Below, one piece after another: positions 38,187-47,335 of a stretch of 64,000 bases of DNA. Each line of letters begins with the position of its first letter. Positions within the stretch are counted from its first letter, which is position 1. Origin of the DNA: Chitinophagaceae bacterium (GTDB lineage: Bacteria; Bacteroidota; Bacteroidia; Chitinophagales; Chitinophagaceae). Under the pieces are notes generated by a model. It was not told the DNA's origin. It did no database searches and saw only the letters and a program-made list of their open reading frames with translations. The translations under genes and the position numbers were made by a program. The stretch is taken from contig JADJFD010000001.1 of assembly GCA_016708765.1 (NCBI GenBank), positions 682,001 to 746,000 on the forward strand, in the 5' to 3' direction.

Positions 38187-39506
38187 ATGAATAACATGAA
38201 AAATATTTTATTGCCATTCCTTTTATTCATTACCCTTACTTCATCAGCACAAAAAGTACTGACGATTGAAGAAGCAATAGCAACAGCTTTGCAAAATAAT
38301 TATGCCATACAGCTTTCAAAAAATGATTCTGCAATAGCGGCTCTGGATTATAGCTTTAGAAATGCTGCATTTCTTCCAAGAATAAATGGCAGTTTCGGAG
38401 GAACTTATAACAACAATAATCAACGACAGAAATTTGCTGACGGAACCGAAAGAAAATTAAACGATATCAAATCAAATAATTATAATGCAGGCTTGCAGAT
38501 GAATTGGGTAGTGTTTGACGGCCTTAAGATGTTTGCGACAAGGGATAAATTAGAAGAATTTGTAAAACTAGGTGAACTGGGAATAAAACAACAAATCGTC
38601 AATACCATAGCCAGTGTTATTACAAACTATTATGCGATTGTAAGACAGAAACAACAATTAAAAGCCATTAATGATCAGATTCAATTAAGTGCAGAAAGAG
38701 TAAAACTTGCTCAATATAAACTAGATATTGGCGTAGGTGCAAAGCCCGATGTACTACAAAGTAAAGTAGATCTTAATGCTCAAAAGGCGGCTTACCTAAG
38801 TCAGGAAACAATAATGTCACAATTAAGGGAACAATTAAATCAGTTAATTAATATTGAGCCTGAAAGTAAATATCTTGTAAGTGATACTATTCTCATCAAT
38901 ATGAATGTTTCGCTTGGAGATATTCAGGAGAGTTTAGAAAATAATAATCCTGATTTATTAATGGCCCAAAAAAACATAGATATTGCAAGACTTGTCTTAA
39001 AAGAAAGAAAAGCAGACCGCTTCCCCACTGTTTCACTTAATTCTGGATACACATTCAACCGCACAAATAATAAAGCAACTGTTAATCCATTTCAACCTCT
39101 ATTCAGCCGAAATTTCGGTCGTAATCTTGGATTTACAATAGCAGTACCTATCTTAAATAACTTTACAACAAAAAGACTTATTAAACAATCTGCAATCGAT
39201 ATACAATACCAGCAATTATTTTTTGAAAACCAAAAATCAATCTTAAATCTGAATGTTATTAATGCATATAAGGACTATGAATTGCAAAAAAGAGCACTGG
39301 CTCTCGAAGAGGAAAACATAGTGCTTGCAAATGAAAATGTTGCAATCGTTTTTGAGGTTTATAAATTAAACTCTACTACACTAATTCAACTGAAAGAAGC
39401 ACAAAAAAGTCTGGAAGATGCACAGACAAGGCTTATCAATGCAAGGTATAATACCAAACTTGCAGAAACAGAATTACTGAGACTTAAAGGAGAAATAATT
39501 AAATAG
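38187..39506 (+). CDS. TolC-family outer-membrane efflux protein
   Basis: A 439-residue protein with a signal peptide (ending TSSAQ, about residue 22) and two repeats of the long alpha-barrel/beta-strand pattern (LTIEEAIATALQNNYAIQLSKND..., NNPDLLMAQKNIDIARLVLKERKADRFPTVSLNSGYTFNR). Start is at 38187 or 38196. It forms the exit duct of the RND system encoded just upstream. The purE gene follows after 22 bp, so read-through is likely. Confidence 0.93.
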   Translation: MNNMKNILLPFLLFITLTSSAQKVLTIEEAIATALQNNYAIQLSKNDSAIAALDYSFRNAAFLPRINGSFGGTYNNNNQRQKFADGTERKLNDIKSNNYNAGLQMNWVVFDGLKMFATRDKLEEFVKLGELGIKQQIVNTIASVITNYYAIVRQKQQLKAINDQIQLSAERVKLAQYKLDIGVGAKPDVLQSKVDLNAQKAAYLSQETIMSQLREQLNQLINIEPESKYLVSDTILINMNVSLGDIQESLENNNPDLLMAQKNIDIARLVLKERKADRFPTVSLNSGYTFNRTNNKATVNPFQPLFSRNFGRNLGFTIAVPILNNFTTKRLIKQSAIDIQYQQLFFENQKSILNLNVINAYKDYELQKRALALEEENIVLANENVAIVFEVYKLNSTTLIQLKEAQKSLEDAQTRLINARYNTKLAETELLRLKGEIIK

Positions 39507-39528
39507 TATTTTTGACAAAACAATCTAC

Positions 39529-40041
39529 ATGAATCCTTTGGTTGGAATAATTATGGGCAGCGACAGTGATTTACCTATCATGCAGTTTGCTTCCGAAATA
39601 TTGAAGCATTTTGACATTCCGCATGAAGTAACAGTTGTTTCTGCGCATCGTACTCCACATCGTATGATAGAATATGCAGAAACTGCAAAGTCAAGAGGGC
39701 TGAAAGTTATTATTGCCGGTGCTGGCGGTGCTGCTCATCTACCTGGTATGGTTGCAGCTGTTACAACATTACCTGTAATCGGTGTTCCTGTAAAATCTTC
39801 CAACTCGATTGATGGCTGGGATTCGGTCTTATCTATTTTGCAAATGCCAAATGGAGTTCCTGTGGCTACGGTAGCATTAAATGCGTCAAAAAATGCAGGT
39901 ATTCTTGCTGCTGAAATTTTAGGAACCGCTGACGAAGCTATTTCTCAAAAAATATCAGAGTACAAAAACTCTTTGAATACAGAGGTGATTGAGAAAGTAG
40001 AAAAAATGAAAAAAGCTGGCTGGGAAAATAAGTTTGACTAA
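39529..40041 (+). CDS. purE: N5-carboxyaminoimidazole ribonucleotide mutase PurE (class I)
   Basis: A 170-residue enzyme that converts N5-CAIR to CAIR, the step after PurK. Hallmarks are GIIMGSDSDLPIM near the N-terminus, SAHRTPHR, and AGAGGAAHLPGMVAA. In many bacteria purE and purK are adjacent; here a 5.9-kb stretch with the RND operon separates them. The 22-bp gap after the TolC gene suggests transcription from the efflux operon. Confidence 0.96.
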   Translation: MNPLVGIIMGSDSDLPIMQFASEILKHFDIPHEVTVVSAHRTPHRMIEYAETAKSRGLKVIIAGAGGAAHLPGMVAAVTTLPVIGVPVKSSNSIDGWDSVLSILQMPNGVPVATVALNASKNAGILAAEILGTADEAISQKISEYKNSLNTEVIEKVEKMKKAGWENKFD

Positions 40042-40044
40042 AAT

Positions 40045-40971
40045 ATGTTTCGATTCTTTTTATTTTCTTTTCAAATTGCATTTATCTGCTCTTGCGGTAA
40101 TAAAACCGTATTGGAAGAAGTAAAACTAATCCCCTCCTATCCTTCCGCATCTGGTATTGAAAAACTCAATAATAAATATTACATTATTGGAGATGATGCG
40201 AAAAATTTATTGATTCTTGACAGCAGTCTGAATGCATTTGACTCAATCTCTCTTTTCCCATTTTCTGAACAACGGATTCCAAAAACTATTAAGGCTGATC
40301 TTGAATCAATTAGTTTAACAAAAGATAATAAACTGTTTCTATTGGGATCTGGATCTCTTTCTCCCTACCGAAATACAGGTTGGCTTATTGATCCAGTAAA
40401 GAAGGAAAAACAACTTATTCACCTCGACACATTCTACAAACGTTTAGAACTAAAAGGAATCAAAGAATTAAATATTGAAGGGTATTGTACCATTCCCGGA
40501 GGCATGATACTTGCAAACAGGGGAAATAGAAATTATCCGAAAAATAAGCTGATACTAACAACTGATAATTTTTGGGAAAATCAAAGAGATGCACCAATTT
40601 CAACAATTGCTATCGGAACAAACAATGACAGCACAAAATTCAATGGACTGTCTGGGATGTGTTATTCAAATAAAAGTGATCAACTAATATTAACTGTTTC
40701 AACAGAAGATACCAGAAATAACGTTGATGATGGAACTATTGGCAAAAGTTATTTATGGATTGTAAAAAAATTATCTTCAAAGAAAAGATGGGCAGCTATT
40801 AATCCCGATGAGCTTATTGATCTTGAAAGCCTTGACCATCAGTTTAAAGGGCAAAAAATCGAATCCGTTTGCATCGCAAAAGAAACATCAGGTTTTCTAC
40901 ATTTAATTCTTGTAGCTGACAACGATAATGGTGCCAGCACAATCTTCAAAGTAATTGTGGAAAAGGATTAG
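40045..40971 (+). CDS. Hypothetical lipoprotein, probable beta-propeller (DUF6929-like)
   Basis: A 308-residue protein with a signal and lipobox ending CSC (about residue 17). The mature part has repeated beta-rich segments (YYIIGDDAKNLLILDSSLNAFDSISLF, DLESISLTKDNKLFLLGSGS, NGLSGMCYSNKSDQLILTVSTED, KIESVCIAKETSGFLHLILVADND) typical of a propeller. It resembles proteins called DUF6929, but I hold that loosely. It starts 3 bp after purE, so it is probably co-transcribed; no function is assigned. Confidence 0.65.
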   Translation: MFRFFLFSFQIAFICSCGNKTVLEEVKLIPSYPSASGIEKLNNKYYIIGDDAKNLLILDSSLNAFDSISLFPFSEQRIPKTIKADLESISLTKDNKLFLLGSGSLSPYRNTGWLIDPVKKEKQLIHLDTFYKRLELKGIKELNIEGYCTIPGGMILANRGNRNYPKNKLILTTDNFWENQRDAPISTIAIGTNNDSTKFNGLSGMCYSNKSDQLILTVSTEDTRNNVDDGTIGKSYLWIVKKLSSKKRWAAINPDELIDLESLDHQFKGQKIESVCIAKETSGFLHLILVADNDNGASTIFKVIVEKD

Positions 40972-40998
40972 CCTTAAAACAGGAAAGATTTAAAAATT

Positions 40999-41013
40999 GT
41001 AGTATTTTACTAC
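40999..41013. promoter_or_regulatory. 15-bp perfect palindrome upstream of the caspase-like gene
   Basis: GTAGTA-TTT-TACTAC lies 44 bp before the start codon at 41057. It could be an operator or a small hairpin. No clear TAnnTTTG box is seen. Confidence 0.35.
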
Positions 41014-41056
41014 CGAAATTAAGTTTTCAGTTTTACCATATCATCAAACCAGAACC

Positions 41057-43239
41057 ATGAAATCTACACACTGCATCATTTGTTTGCTGTTATTAATTGC
41101 TTCTTTCACTAAAACTGAAGGGCAAACTCCATTAAAGTTCCGAGACACAACCATACAAGGTCCACAAACATTTGCTATTGTTGTAGGCGTTTCCGAATAC
41201 AAGTATGTAAAACCTCTTACCTATGCAGATAAGGATGCTATCCTATTCAGTGATTATTTAAAATCGCCTGGTGGAGGAAGTGTAAATGGTGATAATATTT
41301 TTATGTTACTTAATGAAGAAGCGTCAAACTCAAATTTCTGGACAAAAGGATTTCAATGGTTGAAAGCAAAAAAATTACAAAAAGGAGATAAATTATTTAT
41401 ATATCTGGCCGGCCATGGCGATGCAATAGATCAAGATCAGTTTTTCTTTTTAGGTTATGATTGTAATCCAGAAGGCGATAAAAATAATTATCTGGTAGCA
41501 GGAACAATTCAGCTATTTAACCTAAAGAAAAAAATCTCAAACGAAACTGCAAAAGGTGTTGAAGTTTTTTTTATAATGGATGCCTGCCGCTCCAATGAGT
41601 TACCTGGTGGCGTAAGTGGTCAAAGTTTTTTAAATACTGCTATTTCAGAAAAGAAAGTTGGGGAAATTATTATGTTGGCTACTGGTGCCGGACAAGAATC
41701 GCTAGAAGATAAATCAATTGGCAACGGACATGGACTATTTACATATTATCTGGTAGATGGATTAAGCGGCGTCGCCGATACAGATGGCACACCTGATTTT
41801 AAAGTTACTTTTAGTGAGATTCAAAAATATGTTGATAAGAATGTCCCTTCTGTTGCAAAGGAACGATTTAAAAGAAGCCAGGATCCGTATTTCTGTTGTA
41901 ACGAAAACACCGAGAAAGTGATCAGTAATGTTGATCCAACTTATTTGCAAAAATGGTTACAAACAAAAAGAGCACAAAATGGAGGTGGCAATTCATTCAA
42001 TGGCATACTAAAATCTGGCAGTAGAAATTATGCAGACACTTTATTAGTAGAAACCTATAATCAATTTAACAAGGCAATTAAAAACAATAATATTGTTGGT
42101 AATAAATCTGCCGAAGAGTATTATCAGCAATTGAATAATAAATATCCAGGCAACCCTTATACACTGGATGCGAAGTCGAGCCTAACTGTTAAGTATATCG
42201 ATTTTGCACAAGCAAAAGTTAATCGTTATCTAAGTTGTAGCGATGATTTATCTGCAAAGCAAAAGCAAGAAAATACAGATGCCGCAACAAGACTAGAAAA
42301 AGCAATCAATTATGTGAGAGAAGATGATGCAGATTTTGCCAATTCTTTAAGAGGAAGATTATTTTTATTGAAAGCAAGTGGGAACAATGCGTCATCTGCA
42401 GTTTCGTTTCAAAATGCTTATACCGCTCTCTCCATTGACCCGAACGGAGCATATATTCAAAACAAGCTTGCTTTATTGCACCTAGAGAATAACAACAAGG
42501 ACAGCGCATTGTTTTATGCTGATAAAGCTGCAAGAACTGCACCTAACTGGAGATGCGCATTAACTACATTGGCGTTGGTTCAAAATGCTGCTAATAAAAC
42601 TCCTGAAAATAAAAATGTAAAAAAGAATTCGCCTTTTAGGAAAGTTAGTTTTGGTGGCACAATTGGCGGAGGACTTAACCAATCAAATCCAACTTATTCT
42701 GGCAATGCCAATTCTAGTTATGATGATGTACGTTCAAACACAGCACCTGCATTTGATTTAGGTATAATTGTCCAGGTAAATATTGGTAATAACATCTTTA
42801 TACGTCCATCTGTAACTGCCAGTTTTGGTAGTACGGATATTGATTTTATCAGGAAACCATTAACAGGAGGACAAGAAATAGTTGAAACAATCGGATTGAA
42901 AGGAACCTCAGCAAATATTGAATTACCACTTTTAGTAAGACTGTCTTCAAAAAGATTGCGCCATACATCATGCTTGGCCCTTCATTTAGTTATTTAGTGA
43001 GTCAAGATAGCAGAAGTGTAGAATTATTACCCATAAAGAAATCATTATTCAGTGGTAATGGAGGAATTGGGGTAGATTTTGGTTTGGGAAATTCAGGATT
43101 GTCTTTATCACCTGAATTAAAATATACTGCAGGTTTTTCTGACACAAAAGATCCCGCCGCTACTACTTCCTATAACCTTGCACTTTCATCGTTGAAGAAA
43201 AACACATTTTCATTTAATTTATACCTCAGAAAAAGATAA
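41057..43239 (+). pseudogene. Secreted caspase-family protease with TPR-like region and C-terminal outer-membrane beta-barrel, frameshifted
   Basis: After a signal peptide (about 1-22), a C14 caspase domain carries the catalytic His in YLAGHGD (H120) and Cys in MDACRS (C177). Residues ~330-520 look like helical repeats (SFQNAYTALSIDPNGAYIQNKLALLHLENNNKDSALFYADKAARTAP). The C-terminal ~170 residues look like a small PorT-like beta-barrel (GTIGGGLNQS..., FDLGIIVQVNIGNNIFIRPSVTASFGS). The frame breaks at the five-A run 42949-42953 after RLSS; with a sixth A the barrel continues as KKIAPYIMLGPSFSYLV to FNLYLRKR at 43239. The passenger would sit on the outer membrane. Confidence 0.82.
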
Positions 43240-43359
43240 GATTATTCAACTTGTTTAGCGATGTAATTGGAATTTAAAATCTTCAATATGTTAAAATTGT
43301 GGTAGAAAAATAATATCTAATTAATCGTATTACAAATAATAGATTGAAGAAATATTATA

Positions 43360-44961
43360 TTATTTTTCTGTCAGCATTACAAATTCTTGTTCAAGACTTA
43401 GAGATTCATTGTATAACAATTGAAGAATTGCAGGGCCGTATTTTGCATAGTAGTAAGAAATATTTTCGTGTCGCTCCTGCAATCCGTTGCCAGGAAATAA
43501 ATGTGCTTTTATTTTTTGTATTTGACCTTGCTGATCCGTGAACTTCCTTTTTTCTGCCCGTAGCATTTTCTTTTCCAGCTCCTGCAAACGAAAGATTGTT
43601 TTTGTTTTCAATGCATCCACATGCTTCTCCAAAGTTGTATCAACAGCTTTTGCCTGTTGCTTAAATGAATCATATAATTCTTCGACAGCAGCCAAAGAAC
43701 CATTCAGCTTTGTTTCATTTTTGCTTTCCTTTATAACCAGCTTATTCAATAATTCCTGTTCAGATGAAAAGAAATTTTCTGTTGTATAACCAAGTTTGCT
43801 TATCAGTGCTTTCCATTTTTCTTCAACCAATAAAAAAGAATTGCGTAACACCAAAACTGGAAACGGTACTTTATAGTGTTCAAATAGAGATTTTAACTGC
43901 AGCCAGTAAGCTGTTTCGCCACCGCCTCCGATAAATGCGATATTGGGTAAAATAGTTTCTTGATATATTCCACGCAGAATTACATTTGGGCTAAATCTTT
44001 CGGGATTTTGTTCAAGTTCTTTTCTCAACTCATCTTCTGAAAAATCAATGCTTGCACCTTGCACCTTGAATCTTGTATCTTCTTTAATTATTCTTTGCCG
44101 CAAATCATCTTTCAGATAAAACAAATTGATCTCTCTTGGATTTGCTTGTACTTTATATCCGGCATCCGAGAGGGCAGCAATTGATTTTTCTACAATTTCC
44201 GAAGCTGTCTGATTCACTAAATCATCTTCAAACACAGTAGTCAGTTCCTTTTTTAATTCCTTATTATCTGGCTTTAAAACTATCAATCCATACTCTGCAA
44301 ACAATTCATTCAAAAAAAGAAAAGTGGCCTGCTCAATAGTTTCACCTTCTTTATATGACTTCTTTGTTAATGCTATAATATCGTTTCCATGCGGAAGAAC
44401 GGACAACTGTCCTTCCATTGCATCTATCAATTTCAATAACTCCTTATCAACTTTCATTCTGCCAACAGCACCAGTTTGTTTCGTATTCCAAACCAGTTTA
44501 TGTCCACCAAGGTTTATATTATTTAATTCATCTAGATCTGCATCCTCTGAACCAATATAAAAAACTGGAACAAAATCATACTGGGACAATGATGTCTTAA
44601 GGTTATCCGCAAGCTTAATACTGTGAAGTATTTTATAGATAAAATATAAAGGCCCGGTGAAAATATTATTCTGATGTGCAGATGTAATAGTGAATGTATT
44701 GTCTGATAAAAGTGATTCAATGCTTTGCTTCACTTTATTGCTGGCTTCAACACCATCATACTGCTTCTTCAATTCCTGCACCAGCACTGACCTATTAGTT
44801 TTAAATGCTTTTCTTGCTTCAATTGCTTGCTGAATACCCTGCAATGTTGCCGGATTCGCCATAAAAGGTTTAATGGCATCAACCTGATCTATATAATCCA
44901 GCACAAGTTTTGAGAAAACTCCTGTTTGCCGGTAAGGTATTCTTGTAGATTTACAATTCAT
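43360..44961 (-). CDS. bshC: Bacillithiol biosynthesis cysteine-adding enzyme BshC
   Basis: A 533-residue enzyme that joins cysteine to GlcN-malate, the last step of bacillithiol synthesis. The N-terminal Rossmann part has the BshC pattern ITSAHQNNIFTGPLYFIYKI, followed by VPVFYIGSEDADLDELN, corresponding to conserved THQ and ED-type motifs in the family. A later FIGGGGETAYWLQLKSLFEHYKVPFPVLVLRNSF segment also matches, and a coiled-coil arm lies at about 410-490. Length is normal. It is not linked to bshB1 here. Confidence 0.93.
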   Translation of the reverse strand: MNCKSTRIPYRQTGVFSKLVLDYIDQVDAIKPFMANPATLQGIQQAIEARKAFKTNRSVLVQELKKQYDGVEASNKVKQSIESLLSDNTFTITSAHQNNIFTGPLYFIYKILHSIKLADNLKTSLSQYDFVPVFYIGSEDADLDELNNINLGGHKLVWNTKQTGAVGRMKVDKELLKLIDAMEGQLSVLPHGNDIIALTKKSYKEGETIEQATFLFLNELFAEYGLIVLKPDNKELKKELTTVFEDDLVNQTASEIVEKSIAALSDAGYKVQANPREINLFYLKDDLRQRIIKEDTRFKVQGASIDFSEDELRKELEQNPERFSPNVILRGIYQETILPNIAFIGGGGETAYWLQLKSLFEHYKVPFPVLVLRNSFLLVEEKWKALISKLGYTTENFFSSEQELLNKLVIKESKNETKLNGSLAAVEELYDSFKQQAKAVDTTLEKHVDALKTKTIFRLQELEKKMLRAEKRKFTDQQGQIQKIKAHLFPGNGLQERHENISYYYAKYGPAILQLLYNESLSLEQEFVMLTEK

Positions 44962-45036
44962 AGTAATTAATGCTGCATTGCAACAGATTGTAAAAATAAG
45001 AAGATGAAAACGATACTACGAACTGATTATACATTT

Positions 45037-46287
45037 TTAACGAAACCGCTCAACAGAAAATGGCTTCAAATCCATACTTGTAGCATTCTTATTCACCAAT
45101 TCATCTACTAATTTACCAGTTCCTGCTCCAAGACTTAAACCTAACATCGAATGCCCTGTTGCAACAGTAACATTTGATTGTTTAGAAGACCTACCAATAA
45201 ATGGCAATCCATCCGCTGAGCAAGGACGATAACCATACCATACTTTTTCTTTTGGCGGCAATGGCACATCATATTCCGGGTAAAAACGTTTTACTGCATC
45301 CAATATTCCTTGCACCCTGTTCATTCTGATTGGTGTTTTGTGTGAAGTAATTTCCATTGTTCCGCCAAATCGAATTTTGTTGCCATCCATCGGTGTAATG
45401 GCAACACGGCCTTCCATGAGCACTGTTGGGTAATTAAATTTATAGGGTGAATCTTCATACGTAACAGAATAACCTCTTCCTGGAATAATAGGAGTATTAA
45501 GGTCCAACAATTTTGCAGTTGCCGTTCCCCATGAACCCGTTGCAAGCACAATTTCGTCCGGTTGATACTCATTCGTTTCCGTCATTATTTTTGTTACCGC
45601 TCCGTTTCTCTTTTCAAATTGTATTACTTCTTGGTGTGGTATCAGCTTAACTCCATTTTCTTTTAGATAAGCGATCAGGCTTCCCATTAATTTATTCGGA
45701 TAACAATGAGCATCACAATTATATAAGAGACCTCCAATTGCATTCACATTTGTTTGCGGTTCTAATGTTTTCAATTCCTCTTTGCCAATTAACCTAGTTT
45801 CGTTTAATCCTAACGAAAGTGCTTTCTCATACATATGTTTTGCATGTTCAGCATATTCTTCGGTCTGATAAATTTCCAGTAATCCCTTTTGTTGATAGGC
45901 AAAATCAAATCCTGGTATTTTTAACCATGATTCATATTCTGCCTTGCTTAAAATATCAATATCTCTTAGAGGGATTGCAGCCGCTTCAACATTTTCCTTT
46001 TTTGCACTTTTAATAAATTTCAAACCCCAGCTAATAAGATTCCAATCTAATCTAGGCTGCACATAAAACGGACTCTTCGAATTCCACATCCAGTTAAACC
46101 CTTTTTTTACAATACCCGGTGTTGCCAGCGGTACAAAATGACTAGGACAGATATAACCAGCACTGCCATAACCACAACTGTCTGTAAAATCACCTTTATC
46201 AAGTACTGTTACATCCCAACCTGATTTTTGTAAATAGAATGCCGAGCTTAAACCGATAATGCCGCCGCCTACAATTGTTACTTTCAT
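45037..46287 (-). CDS. FAD-dependent D-amino acid dehydrogenase/oxidase (probable D-hydroxyproline type)
   Basis: A 416-residue DadA-like flavoprotein. The FAD-binding GxGxxG is in VTIVGGGIIGLSSAFYL (residues 3-19). The YKFNYPT and RFGGTMEI segments, and the C-terminal GYRPCSADGLPFIGRSS...GHSMLGLSLGAGTGKLV, are typical of the D-amino acid dehydrogenase family. It is third in a minus-strand cluster with a hydroxyproline epimerase and a PqqB-like protein, so cis-4-hydroxy-D-proline is the likely substrate (inference from neighbours). The gap to the next gene is 18 bp. Confidence 0.85.
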   Translation of the reverse strand: MKVTIVGGGIIGLSSAFYLQKSGWDVTVLDKGDFTDSCGYGSAGYICPSHFVPLATPGIVKKGFNWMWNSKSPFYVQPRLDWNLISWGLKFIKSAKKENVEAAAIPLRDIDILSKAEYESWLKIPGFDFAYQQKGLLEIYQTEEYAEHAKHMYEKALSLGLNETRLIGKEELKTLEPQTNVNAIGGLLYNCDAHCYPNKLMGSLIAYLKENGVKLIPHQEVIQFEKRNGAVTKIMTETNEYQPDEIVLATGSWGTATAKLLDLNTPIIPGRGYSVTYEDSPYKFNYPTVLMEGRVAITPMDGNKIRFGGTMEITSHKTPIRMNRVQGILDAVKRFYPEYDVPLPPKEKVWYGYRPCSADGLPFIGRSSKQSNVTVATGHSMLGLSLGAGTGKLVDELVNKNATSMDLKPFSVERFR

Positions 46288-46305
46288 ATAAGTTATAATT
46301 CCAGT

Positions 46306-47271
46306 TTATAATTCAATTACCATTCCTTCCTCTGCCACACCAAATCCTTTTGCTTGCACTTCCTTTTTCTCTGGCGAATCTTTCTTTAGCAATGGATTGG
46401 TATGATTAAAATGAATGAATACAATTTTCGACTTAATAGAATCCGGTAAAGCTGAGAATTTATTCATACTCTCTTCCACAAAAGGATGCGGCACTTCACT
46501 CATATCTCTTCCGGGCAGTTCTCCGCTTTTATAAAATGTTCCATCGAGCAAAGCAATATCTACTTTGTTTACTTCTTCAACAATTTTTCGTTCCCATTTT
46601 TCCCACTTGTCAATATCTGGGATAAAAAGAATTTTCTTTCTTTTGGATTCAATTATAAATCCAACTGTTTCAGAAAACTCATCCCGGTGCGGTACTTTTA
46701 ATGGCGTTACTTTAAATGATGAACAAATTGCAACAGCACTATCTGCTTTCAATATTTGTAAAGAAATATTTTTTAGAGTCACCAACTGACTCCACGGCCC
46801 ATTAGTTCGAATAAAAGAATCCAACCTTGGCATTGCATAAACAGGAATCTCCTTTGCTCCCATAGCTTCCCTACCAAATTCCATTAAACCTGTATAATGA
46901 CCGACATGTGCATGAGTAATAAAAACACCATCCGGCGAATAATCTTTTTTAGTAAGGTAGACTTGTAGTGAATGTAATTGTGCAGTAATGTCAGGTGTTG
47001 CTTCAAACAACCAATCCTGATTTGTTATTCTATCTACCAATGCAAGACTAGTAACATGTTTCTTTTCTTCTATACCATCCCAATAAGCTGCACAATATTC
47101 ATTAGTACAACCTATCTGTGGAAAGCCAGCATCCTGTGCCGTCCCAAGCACAACTAAAAATTGATCAGGCAAATCTTTCTGTTCATTCGTAGTTGCCGAT
47201 TTTTCATTTGAACTACAACCTGTAATCAAAAAAATAAATCCGACAGCTATATATTGTATAATTTTTTTCAA
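46306..47271 (-). CDS. PqqB-like metallo-beta-lactamase-fold lipoprotein
   Basis: The frame starts at an ATG at 47322, but those codons lie in a dispersed repeat. From a TTG at 47271 the protein begins LKKIIQYIAVGFIFLITGC, a lipoprotein signal, so that start is preferred (about 321 residues). The core resembles PqqB: VLGTAQDAGFPQIGC, a following EYC, and ITHAHVGHYTGL, in which the usual HxHxDH reads HxHxGH. No other PQQ gene is near, so PQQ synthesis is unlikely. It lies between the epimerase and the oxidase, 9-18 bp gaps, so it probably serves that pathway in an unknown way. Confidence 0.75.
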   Translation of the reverse strand: MKKIIQYIAVGFIFLITGCSSNEKSATTNEQKDLPDQFLVVLGTAQDAGFPQIGCTNEYCAAYWDGIEEKKHVTSLALVDRITNQDWLFEATPDITAQLHSLQVYLTKKDYSPDGVFITHAHVGHYTGLMEFGREAMGAKEIPVYAMPRLDSFIRTNGPWSQLVTLKNISLQILKADSAVAICSSFKVTPLKVPHRDEFSETVGFIIESKRKKILFIPDIDKWEKWERKIVEEVNKVDIALLDGTFYKSGELPGRDMSEVPHPFVEESMNKFSALPDSIKSKIVFIHFNHTNPLLKKDSPEKKEVQAKGFGVAEEGMVIEL

Positions 47272-47304
47272 ACAGTCAAAATATTTAACATCTAAAGACT
47301 CTCC

Positions 47305-47335
47305 CCATTCACTATTTGCCATTGCCTATTCACTA
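47305..47335. repeat. TGAATGGGCAAT-type dispersed repeat
   Basis: CCATTCACTATTTGCCATTG (47305-47324) followed by CCTATTCACTA is a double copy of a unit also seen at 34931-34950 and 61256-61307. Here it fills the space between the epimerase stop and the PqqB-like gene and creates the misleading ATG at 47322. Confidence 0.6.

Noticed and set aside
46306..47271. PQQ biosynthesis gene pqqB
   Set aside because: It has a lipoprotein signal and an altered metal motif, and no other pqq genes are near; it is called PqqB-like only.
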